NCBI RefSeq assembly: GCF_024347375.1
Contig: NZ_AP025470.1
Location: 682,001 to 746,000 of the forward strand
Source: Vibrio coralliirubri
Lineage (GTDB): Bacteria; Pseudomonadota; Gammaproteobacteria; Enterobacterales; Vibrionaceae
Reading direction: 5' to 3'
DNA: 64,000 nt
A model generated the notes under the pieces. That model was not told the DNA's origin and searched no databases. It worked only from the letters and a program-made list of their open reading frames with translations. This document shows positions 57,735 through 64,000 of the stretch, one piece after another (position 1 is the stretch's first letter; each line of letters starts with the position of its first letter). A program made the translations under genes and the position numbers.

Positions 57735-59183
57735 ATGAAATTTATTGTTAAGCCCCATCCGGAAATTTTTGTAAAAAGTGAATCGGTGCGTAAGCGCTTC
57801 ACAAGGATTCTAGAGTGCAACATTCGTAACGTTATTCAACGTCGCTGTGAAAGTGTTGCGGTATTCAACCGTCGCGATCATATCGAAGTGACGTCTGAGA
57901 GTGACCAGTACTACGCAGAAGTGTTAGAGGCTCTGACTCACACTCCAGGTATTCACCACTCTCTTGAAGTACAACAGTCTGAATTCAAAGACTTGCACGA
58001 TATTTACGAGCAAGTACTAGAACGCAGCCGTGCTGACATTGAAGGCAAGACTTTCTCTGTTCGTGCTAAGCGTCGTGGTAAGCATGACTTTACCTCTATT
58101 GAACTTGAACGCTACGTAGGCGGCGGTCTAAACCAAGCCGTTGAGTCAGCTAAAGTTCGACTTAAGAACCCTGATGTAACCGTTAAGGTTGAAGTGGCTA
58201 ACGATAAGCTAAACCAAGTTCTAGCTCGTCACAAAGGCCTGGGTGGTTTCCCTCTTGGTACTCAAGAAGATCTACTGAGCTTGATCTCTGGCGGCTTTGA
58301 TTCTGGTGTTTCAAGCTACTTGCACATCAAACGTGGCTCTAAGGTTCACTACTGTTTCTTCAACCTTGGTGGCCCAGCACACGAGATTGGCGTTAAGCAA
58401 GTAGCTCACTACCTATGGAATAAATACGGCTCATCTGCAAAGGTGAAGTTCATTTCTGTAGACTTCGAACCTGTGGTTGCTGAAATCCTTGAGAACGTAG
58501 AAGACGGCCAAATGGGCGTTGTTCTTAAGCGTATGTTCATGCGTGCTGGTGGTATGGTTGCAGAGCGCTTCGGTATTGAAGCTCTAGTAACGGGTGAAGC
58601 ACTTGGTCAGGTTTCTAGCCAAACGCTAACTAACCTTCGCCACATCGACAACGTGACAGATACTTTGATTCTTCGTCCGCTTATCAACTGGGACAAAGAA
58701 GACATCATTGACCTTTCTCGTATCATCGGTACTGAAGACTTCGCTAAGGTAATGCCTGAGTACTGTGGTGTTATCTCTAAGAAACCAACAGTGAAAGCGA
58801 AGAAAGGCAAACTGGAAGCAGAAGAAGCTAAGTTTAACTTTGAAGTGCTGGATCAAGTGATCGAGAACGCTCGTGTTATGGATATCCGTGACATCGAGAA
58901 AGAGAGCCAAGAGCAAGCGCCTGAAGTTGAACAAGTTCAAGCTGTTGCTGAGCACGCTATCGTTCTTGATATCCGTAGCCCAGAAGAAGAAGACGAAAGC
59001 CCATTAGAGATCGAGGGTGTTGAAATTAAACACATCCCATTCTTCAAGCTTTCGACTCAGTTTGGCGACCTAGACCAAGCGAAAGAGTACTTGTTGTACT
59101 GTGACCGTGGTGTAATGAGCCGTCTACAGGCGCTTTACCTACAAGAGCAAGGCTTCCATAACGTTAAGGTTTACCGCCCATAG
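57735..59183 (+). CDS. thiI: tRNA 4-thiouridine sulfurtransferase ThiI
   Basis: A 482-residue enzyme used for tRNA s4U and for thiazole synthesis. It has an N-terminal ferredoxin-like and THUMP region (residues 1-165), a PP-loop ATPase ([20 protein letters not shown] near 180; [12 protein letters not shown] near 340 with the conserved Cys) and a C-terminal rhodanese domain with the persulfide Cys in [17 protein letters not shown] near 455. The rhodanese extension is typical of Gammaproteobacteria. A TATAAT at 57614-57619 suggests a promoter about 115 bp upstream. Confidence 0.97.
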   Translation: MKFIVKPHPEIFVKSESVRKRFTRILECNIRNVIQRRCESVAVFNRRDHIEVTSESDQYYAEVLEALTHTPGIHHSLEVQQSEFKDLHDIYEQVLERSRADIEGKTFSVRAKRRGKHDFTSIELERYVGGGLNQAVESAKVRLKNPDVTVKVEVANDKLNQVLARHKGLGGFPLGTQEDLLSLISGGFDSGVSSYLHIKRGSKVHYCFFNLGGPAHEIGVKQVAHYLWNKYGSSAKVKFISVDFEPVVAEILENVEDGQMGVVLKRMFMRAGGMVAERFGIEALVTGEALGQVSSQTLTNLRHIDNVTDTLILRPLINWDKEDIIDLSRIIGTEDFAKVMPEYCGVISKKPTVKAKKGKLEAEEAKFNFEVLDQVIENARVMDIRDIEKESQEQAPEVEQVQAVAEHAIVLDIRSPEEEDESPLEIEGVEIKHIPFFKLSTQFGDLDQAKEYLLYCDRGVMSRLQALYLQEQGFHNVKVYRP

Positions 59184-59214
59184 TGGTGTATTGACCAACC
59201 GTTAATCATTTTGC

Positions 59215-59247
59215 AAAGCCGCTTACTGAAAAGTAAGCGGCTTTTTT
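59215..59247 (+). terminator. Terminator of thiI
   Basis: A 13-bp stem (59215-59227 with 59232-59244), a 4-nt loop and six T. Confidence 0.93.
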
Positions 59248-59551
59248 ATTTTCTATTGTGAATGATTTACAGTAGTCAGACAGAGGCGTGAGTTTGGGCG
59301 TGCTATCGTCGTGCTCAGCTTTGAAATTTTTGATTGATAGAAAGAGTAAGCTCTAAACGGGCTTATAAGTACCGAAGAAGTGTGAGTATCTTGAAGTATT
59401 CTGTTACTTTTTAGTGCAACTCAATGGTGCTATTTGTATGTGTTCAGTTGATTATTTGAGTGGGTGTCTGATTCTGTGATTGGCGATGAAAAATAATAAA
59501 GATTAATTAGCACAGCTATTGATAAACTTGTTGTTACATTTCTTTGCACAT
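59248..59551. other. Intergenic region between the thiI and gcvB terminators
   Basis: About 300 bp, AT-rich, between two terminators that face each other. No ORF with a ribosome-binding site, repeat or structured RNA was recognised. Confidence 0.5.
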
Positions 59552-59799
59552 AAAAAAACACCGCCCATAAGGCGGTGTAAACAAATTTGACAGACAGGTC
59601 AAAATAAATACAGGAAGTACATGCCTCGTTTCAGTATAAACTGCAACAAAACATTTGGTAGAACTCTACCCAACTCGAAAAGAACGAGTTTGCAAACACA
59701 ACATCGCAGGAGCTAAGCCAATTGATTCTAGAGAGAATCAAGCCGTTCAGGCTAGCTGCTGCGGGATGAAATATAGAATTTCTCTGGCCGCTAGGCAAT
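59551..59799 (-). ncRNA. gcvB: GcvB small regulatory RNA
   Basis: A minus-strand RNA of about 250 nt divergent from gcvA. Known GcvB landmarks are seen on the minus strand: the GATGTTGTGTTTGCAAACTC region (part of the G/U-rich R1 seed region), ACTTCCTGTA followed by CCTGTCTGTC, and the 3' terminator ACACCGCC-CATAA-GGCGGTGT with seven T. A TATAAT -10 lies at 59811-59806 on the minus strand, placing the start near 59799. GcvB is an Hfq-dependent sRNA repressing amino-acid and peptide transporters, activated by GcvA with glycine. The exact 5' end is an estimate. Confidence 0.92.
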
Positions 59800-59854
59800 G
59801 GACAAATTATAATGTTTCAGATAAAAAAAACTAATGCTTATTTAGAGAGTAACT

Positions 59855-60763
59855 ATGTCTCGTCGATTACCCCCATTAAACTCGCTAAGAGTGTTTGAAG
59901 CAGCAGCTCGACACTTGAGTTTTACGCGTGCTGCAGAAGAGTTGTTTGTTACTCAAGCGGCGGTCAGTCATCAGATCAAAGCGCTTGAAGAATTCTTATC
60001 TTTGAAGCTGTTTCGCCGAAGAAACCGCTCTTTGCTGCTGACTGAAGAAGGTCAAAGCTACTTCTTAGATATCAAAGATATTTTCACATCACTGGCAGAA
60101 GCGACAGACAAAGTGCTTGAGCGAAGTGAGAAGGGCGCATTGACCATCAGTTTACCGCCGAGCTTTGCAATTCAATGGTTGGTACCAAGGCTCGCTGACT
60201 TTAATCAGCAAGAACCTGATATTGATGTAAGAATCAAAGCCGTTGATATGGATGAAGGCTCGCTGACCGATGATGTAGACGTGGCTATTTACTATGGCCG
60301 AGGTAATTGGTCGGGGCTCAGAGCCGATAAGCTTTACCAAGAGTACTTGATCCCTCTTTGCTCACCTTCCGTGCTGCTAGGAGTAAAACCATTAGAATCT
60401 CTCAGTGATTTAGCATGTCATACGCTATTGCATGATACTTCTCGAAAGGATTGGAAACAGTTTGCTAAACAAAATGGCATCGATGGGGTAAACGTTAATC
60501 ACGGTCCTATCTTCAGTCACTCAACCATGGTGCTGCAGGCAGCGGCTCACGGCCAGGGCATTGCTCTAGGTAACAACGTGTTGGCGCAGCCTGAAATCGA
60601 AGCAGGTCGTTTGATTGCGCCTTTTGATGAAGTGTTGGTGAGTAAGAACGCCTTCTATGTTGTTTGTCATGAGAAACAAGCCGACATGGGCCGTATCGCC
60701 ACCTTCCGCGACTGGATGCTAGCGAAAGCGCAAAGTGAACAAGAGGACTTACTCGATGAATAA
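59855..60763 (+). CDS. gcvA: Glycine cleavage system regulator GcvA
   Basis: A 302-residue LysR-type regulator. The N-terminal helix-turn-helix (LRVFEAAARHLSFTRAAEEL, TQAAVSHQIKALE) and effector domain (GALTISLPPSFAIQWLVPRL near 92) match GcvA. It activates gcvTHP and gcvB when glycine is present in relatives. It is divergent from gcvB, as in enterobacteria. Its 3' end overlaps the next gene by 8 bp. Confidence 0.94.
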   Translation: MSRRLPPLNSLRVFEAAARHLSFTRAAEELFVTQAAVSHQIKALEEFLSLKLFRRRNRSLLLTEEGQSYFLDIKDIFTSLAEATDKVLERSEKGALTISLPPSFAIQWLVPRLADFNQQEPDIDVRIKAVDMDEGSLTDDVDVAIYYGRGNWSGLRADKLYQEYLIPLCSPSVLLGVKPLESLSDLACHTLLHDTSRKDWKQFAKQNGIDGVNVNHGPIFSHSTMVLQAAAHGQGIALGNNVLAQPEIEAGRLIAPFDEVLVSKNAFYVVCHEKQADMGRIATFRDWMLAKAQSEQEDLLDE

Positions 60764-61379
60764 CGTCATCATTGATGGTGAAGACAATCCGATCACCTTT
60801 ATCTTTGCCCATGGTGCTGGCGCAGGCATGGATCATGAGTTCATGCAGTCGGTAGCCAAAGGGTTGGCCTTTAAAGGGATACGAGTGATTCGTTTCAACT
60901 TCCCTTACATGATCAAGCGTGCTGAAGATGGTAAGCGTCGTCCACCTGACCGAGCACCTAAGCTACTTGAAGCCTACCAAGAGATTATTGAGCAGGTTGA
61001 TGCCGATAAGCTTGTAATTGGTGGTAAGTCGATGGGAGGGCGTATGGCGAGCCATTTGTCTGAAGTTGATAAGGTGGCAGCCATGGCGTGTTTAGGCTTT
61101 CCTTTCCATCCTCCAGGTAAGCCTGAGAAGTACAAAGGTGAGCATCTGGCTGAGTTAGCAAAGCCGTGCCTCATTTTACAAGGTGAGCGCGATACTTTTG
61201 GCAAGCGTGAAGAGTTTGCTGACTTTGATCTGTCTGATTCTATTCGTGTTGAATTTATTCCTGATGGCGACCACAGCTTTAAGCCGCGTAAGAGTTCTGG
61301 TTACACCGAACAGCAGAATATTGCGTTAACCGTTGAGAAACTATCAGCGTTTATCAAAGAGGTGCTCAATGAGAAGTAA
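60756..61379 (+). CDS. KANL3/Tex30-like alpha/beta-hydrolase
   Basis: A 207-residue alpha/beta-hydrolase-fold protein. The nucleophile Ser is in IGGKSMGGRMAS near residue 90, the Asp probably in LILQGERDTFGK near 145 and the His in PDGDHSFKPRKSSG near 178. It resembles a conserved bacterial family related to Tex30. The ATG at 60756 overlaps the gcvA end, and the gene overlaps ygdD by 11 bp, so the four genes gcvA to rlmM probably form one operon. E. coli lacks this gene between gcvA and ygdD. Substrate unknown. Confidence 0.85.
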   Translation: MNNVIIDGEDNPITFIFAHGAGAGMDHEFMQSVAKGLAFKGIRVIRFNFPYMIKRAEDGKRRPPDRAPKLLEAYQEIIEQVDADKLVIGGKSMGGRMASHLSEVDKVAAMACLGFPFHPPGKPEKYKGEHLAELAKPCLILQGERDTFGKREEFADFDLSDSIRVEFIPDGDHSFKPRKSSGYTEQQNIALTVEKLSAFIKEVLNEK

Positions 61380-61767
61380 GTATTTACTCACGTTTGCTGG
61401 CATCTCTGGTGCGATTGCTGTGATGCTTGGCGCCTTTGCAGCTCACGGTTTGAAAGCTGTTTTACCTGAGTATCTGTTAGGTGTGTTTGAGACTGGTGTT
61501 CAGTACCAGTTTATCCATACTCTGGCGATATTGGCGTGTGGTGCTCTGCTGCAGATGAAACTTGGCGCTAAATCACAAAAATATTTTTTCATTGCGGCAA
61601 TTTGCTTTATCATCGGCATCCTTTGTTTTAGTGGAAGCCTTTATGGCTTGGCACTGACAGGAATAAAATGGTTTGGCCCTATCACTCCGTTTGGTGGTCT
61701 ACTATTTATCATTGGTTGGGGAGTCTTCTCCTTCGCTGCTTTGAATATAAAAGAGGTAACTCAGTGA
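61369..61767 (+). CDS. ygdD: DUF423 inner-membrane protein YgdD
   Basis: A 132-residue protein with four transmembrane segments: [21 protein letters not shown] at the N-terminus and [21 protein letters not shown] near 42 are DUF423 hallmarks. The ATG at 61369 has GAGGTG 5 nt upstream; the longer frame at 61333 is rejected. It lies between a hydrolase gene and rlmM, overlapping both, in the gcvA-ygdD-rlmM order of E. coli. Function unknown. Confidence 0.92.
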   Translation: MRSKYLLTFAGISGAIAVMLGAFAAHGLKAVLPEYLLGVFETGVQYQFIHTLAILACGALLQMKLGAKSQKYFFIAAICFIIGILCFSGSLYGLALTGIKWFGPITPFGGLLFIIGWGVFSFAALNIKEVTQ

Positions 61768-62855
61768 AACACGTACTACTTTATTGTCGCTCTGGTTTTG
61801 AAAAAGAATGTGCTGGCGAAATTCAAGACAAGGCAACACAACTGGAAGTGTTTGGTTTTCCTCGCCTAAAGAACAATACAGGCTTTGTATTGTTTGAATG
61901 TTACCAAGCAGGTGAAGCAGACAAGTTGATCAAAGAGATCGATTTCCAATCACTGATCTTTGCTCGTCAAATGCTAGCAGTGGCTGTTGAAATTAAAGAC
62001 CTGCCAACCGATGACCGTATTTCTCCAATTCTTGAGGCGCTTTCTGAGAAAGAAGGTTTCCCTCGTTGTGGTGATATTCGTATCGAAACACCAGATACTA
62101 ACGAAGCAAAAGAGCTTTTGAAGTTCTGCCGTAAGTTTACTGTGCCGATGCGTCAAGCAATGCGTGGTAAAGGCCTGATGACAGCGAAAGATAACGCTAA
62201 GAAGCCTGTGCTTCATTTATGCTTCATCGCTCCGGGTCACTGTTTTGTTGGTTACTCTTACCCAACGAACAACTCACAGTTCTTTATGGGTATCCCTCGT
62301 TTGAAATTCCCATCAGATGCGCCAAGCCGCTCTACATTGAAGCTAGAAGAAGCATTCCACGTATTCATCCCTCGTGATGAGTGGGACGAGCGCCTGGCTC
62401 CAGGTATGTGGGGTGTTGATTTAGGTGCGTGTCCAGGTGGTTGGACTTACCAATTGGTTAAGCGCTCGATGTTCGTTCACTGTGTTGATAACGGCATGAT
62501 GGCAGACAGCCTAATGGAAACGGGTCAAATTAAGCACCACATGGTGGATGGCTTTAAGTTTGAACCAGACCGTAAGAACGTAACTTGGATTATCTGTGAC
62601 ATGGTTGAGAAGCCAGCTCGTGTTGCACACCTTATGGGTGAGTGGATCATCAAAGGCTGGGCGAAAGAAGCACTGTTCAACCTTAAACTGCCTATGAAAG
62701 GCCGTTACGATGAAGTACTGCAAGATATCGAGAACCTAAAAGTGTTCCTGATTGAGAACAAAGTGAAGTTCAAGATGCAGGCTAAGCACCTTTACCACGA
62801 TCGCGAAGAGATCACGGTCCACATTCAGACCCTTTCAAATATCTCACCGCACTAA
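61764..62855 (+). CDS. rlmM: 23S rRNA 2'-O-ribose methyltransferase RlmM
   Basis: A 363-residue enzyme (E. coli 366) that methylates C2498 of 23S rRNA. It has an N-terminal THUMP-like region ([20 protein letters not shown]) and a Rossmann methyltransferase domain with the SAM motif [15 protein letters not shown] near 217; catalytic Lys/Asp residues are in [15 protein letters not shown] and FNLKLPMKG. The start is a GTG at 61764, overlapping the ygdD stop (GTGA) and preceded by AGAGGT; the longer frame lies in ygdD. Ended by a terminator. Confidence 0.96.
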   Translation: MKHVLLYCRSGFEKECAGEIQDKATQLEVFGFPRLKNNTGFVLFECYQAGEADKLIKEIDFQSLIFARQMLAVAVEIKDLPTDDRISPILEALSEKEGFPRCGDIRIETPDTNEAKELLKFCRKFTVPMRQAMRGKGLMTAKDNAKKPVLHLCFIAPGHCFVGYSYPTNNSQFFMGIPRLKFPSDAPSRSTLKLEEAFHVFIPRDEWDERLAPGMWGVDLGACPGGWTYQLVKRSMFVHCVDNGMMADSLMETGQIKHHMVDGFKFEPDRKNVTWIICDMVEKPARVAHLMGEWIIKGWAKEALFNLKLPMKGRYDEVLQDIENLKVFLIENKVKFKMQAKHLYHDREEITVHIQTLSNISPH

Positions 62856-62880
62856 TATTTACGTTAGTGTGTCAGTGATA

Positions 62881-62909
62881 AAAAAATGCTCCTTTAAGGG
62901 GCATTTTTT
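62881..62909 (+). terminator. Terminator of the gcvA-rlmM operon
   Basis: The hairpin AAAAAATGCTCC / GGGGCATTTTTT, a 5-nt loop, with a T-run. Confidence 0.9.
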
Positions 62910-63055
62910 GTATCTGAAGTTAGGTAAACGCTGGGTTGAATCTATGGCTATATGTCGCCAGAAGTCGCATTTATTAGTCAGATATTGGTGTTGTTATAAT
63001 CAATACAACTGACATGAACATCGCTAAATTTTCTACATTAGCCGTGATCTGAGAT

Positions 63056-63176
63056 GAAAAAAGCCGTAAGTGAACGAGACTTACGGCTACCTAATTCAGG
63101 GGTGATACGAACAAGGCTTTATTCAATAATTCAGCAGCAAAACGAAGTAAGTTTTACAGCCAGAATATGTTAATCA
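63056..63176 (-). ncRNA. Candidate Fur-controlled small RNA
   Basis: On the minus strand a promoter-like pair TTGCTT (63212-63207) and TAAAAT (63088 block, 63188-63183) with an 18-bp spacer lies just downstream of a Fur box. About 90 nt further on a perfect 10-bp hairpin (63062-63071 with 63079-63088) is followed by six T. The transcript would be about 120 nt. No annotated gene lies upstream to use this terminator. It does not match RyhB as I remember it. Confidence 0.4.
63057..63088 (-). terminator. Minus-strand terminator without an assigned gene
   Basis: A perfect 10-bp stem, a 7-nt loop and six T on the minus strand only. The plus-strand side has no T-run. Confidence 0.8.
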
Positions 63177-63219
63177 AATTCTATTTTATTAAAAGTAAGT
63201 GTATGTAAGCAAAGAATGT

Positions 63220-63240
63220 AAATGATAAGAATTATCATTT
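63220..63240. promoter_or_regulatory. Fur box
   Basis: AAATGATAA-GAA-TTATCATTT is a perfect palindrome with 9-bp arms, the classic Fur-binding pattern. It lies 57 bp before the TonB-dependent receptor start. Confidence 0.88.
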
Positions 63241-63296
63241 AAATTGTGTAATATTCACGTTTCTTTGCTCGAACTTATAAAATATAAAAATAGAAT

Positions 63297-64000
63297 ATGA
63301 AACTTAAATCACTATCAGTGGCCGTAACGGTTGCCTTAACTTCATTTACAGCACTTGCTGCCGACGAACAAGAAACCGTAGTGGTTATCGGTTCCGCTCT
63401 TGATCAACTTGTTCAGACTGAAATCAACTCAGACACCCTTGAGAAGAAACAAGCATCAGACATCAAAGATGTTCTGAACACCATGCCGAGTGTGACGGTA
63501 GACGGAAACGCACGTTACTCACGTAAAGTTTATGTACGTGGTATGGAAGATAAATTTGCCGTTGTGACGATCGATGGCGCTCGTCAAGAAGGGCAGCTAT
63601 TCCACCACTCGGGCGATCAAGCGATTGACCCTGCGATGCTTAAGCGTGCTGAAATTGAGCTGGGTGGTAACTCAGCGCTATCGGGCTCTGGTGCGATCAA
63701 CGGCTCATTTAGCTACGAAACCAAAGACCCAAGCGATCTGCTTAAACCGGGTGAAAGTGTTGGTGCTCGAGTAAAAACAAGCTACCAAACGGCTTACGAG
63801 CGTTTCGCAACCAACGTTGCTGTGTACGCAAAAGTGAACGACAAGCTGCAGTTCATGGGTATTGCAAATTACTCAGAAGATGGTGACCTGCATATTCCTG
63901 ATCAAGAAGCGGTAACGTCTAAGCAAGGCGAGCTTAAGTCTGGTTTGGCTAAGGTTGTTTTCATTCCGAATGATGCCAACGAATTTAAATTGACCTTCAA
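63297..64000 (+). CDS. TonB-dependent outer-membrane receptor, 3' end outside window
   Basis: The first 234 codons of an iron or heme receptor. A 21-residue signal peptide (ending FTALAA) is followed by a TonB-box-like ETVVVIG and a plug domain: IKDVLNTMPSVTVDG, YVRGMEDKFAVVTIDGARQ, LKRAEIELGGNSALSGSGAINGSF. The ATLG-type start of the barrel follows near residue 145. The plug resembles the hemoglobin/heme receptor group (HutA/HupA-like), but with the C-terminal two thirds missing I give no symbol. A Fur box upstream supports iron control. Confidence 0.9.
   Translation, partial: MKLKSLSVAVTVALTSFTALAADEQETVVVIGSALDQLVQTEINSDTLEKKQASDIKDVLNTMPSVTVDGNARYSRKVYVRGMEDKFAVVTIDGARQEGQLFHHSGDQAIDPAMLKRAEIELGGNSALSGSGAINGSFSYETKDPSDLLKPGESVGARVKTSYQTAYERFATNVAVYAKVNDKLQFMGIANYSEDGDLHIPDQEAVTSKQGELKSGLAKVVFIPNDANEFKLTF

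Noticed and set aside
63056..63176. RyhB as the identity of the candidate sRNA
   Set aside because: The conserved RyhB core as I remember it was not found, so only an unnamed candidate is reported.

Overview
The window looks like chromosomal DNA of a Vibrio, most like the Splendidus clade. The protein sequences are of Vibrio type, and the gene set is typical of the genus: sodium-driven flagellar stator pomAB, crl next to gpt-frsA, a DUF3622 protein, a DUF3332 lipoprotein, nrdR-ribD-ribE-ribB-ribH-nusB-thiL-pgpA, and gcvB/gcvA. No rRNA, tRNA, CRISPR array or prophage is visible. One intact insertion sequence is present. Species and gene-family calls rest on recalled family sequences, not on a search.

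Bases 1-9500: the start of a chromate transporter (cut by the window edge) diverges from a LysR regulator. A small alpha-galactoside locus follows: a LacI-type repressor, a GH36 alpha-galactosidase and a YidK-like Na+/solute symporter, with two copies of the same operator 120 bp apart. An intact IS150-type IS3-family element sits inside the loop of the terminator that ends the symporter gene. A DUF1330 protein and a MATE efflux pump follow on the minus strand.

Bases 11100-30700: a large beta-galactoside and galactose region. The minus strand carries ebgR-ebgA-ebgC, two ygjI-type transporters, ygjJ (outer-membrane barrel) and ygjK (GH63 lipoprotein), the same order as the ebg/ygj cluster of E. 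coli. The plus strand carries galE-galT-galK-galM, convergent with galR, and then ygjH. In E. coli ygjH adjoins ebgR directly, so here the gal operon lies between them. Together these genes could hydrolyse galactosides (GH36 alpha-galactosidase, EbgAC, YgjK), import sugars, and feed galactose into the Leloir pathway. Palindromic LacI-family operators are visible upstream of ebgA, ygjJ, galE and galR.

Bases 30700-45600: a GGCT-fold protein, NnrS, an adenine-deaminase-type enzyme, DUF3622, an AstE/AspA-type zinc enzyme, a DUF3332 lipoprotein and pepD. A 1-kb stretch between pepD and a purine permease holds a well-formed short transcription unit with a 28-codon ORF. The permease, gpt, frsA, crl, proB and proA follow, in an order related to E. 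coli.

Bases 45600-64000: nrdR and the riboflavin genes (the RibB protein has a degenerate GTP-cyclohydrolase-like half), nusB, a MITE-like repeat, thiL, pgpA, an 8-bp tandem repeat, dxs-ispA-xseB (minus strand), pomAB, thiI, the sRNA gene gcvB divergent from gcvA, a small hydrolase, ygdD and rlmM. Last come a Fur box and the beginning of a TonB-dependent receptor. A candidate iron-regulated sRNA runs the other way from the same Fur box.

Start codons were revised wherever the longest ORF began at a TTG or GTG without a ribosome-binding site.
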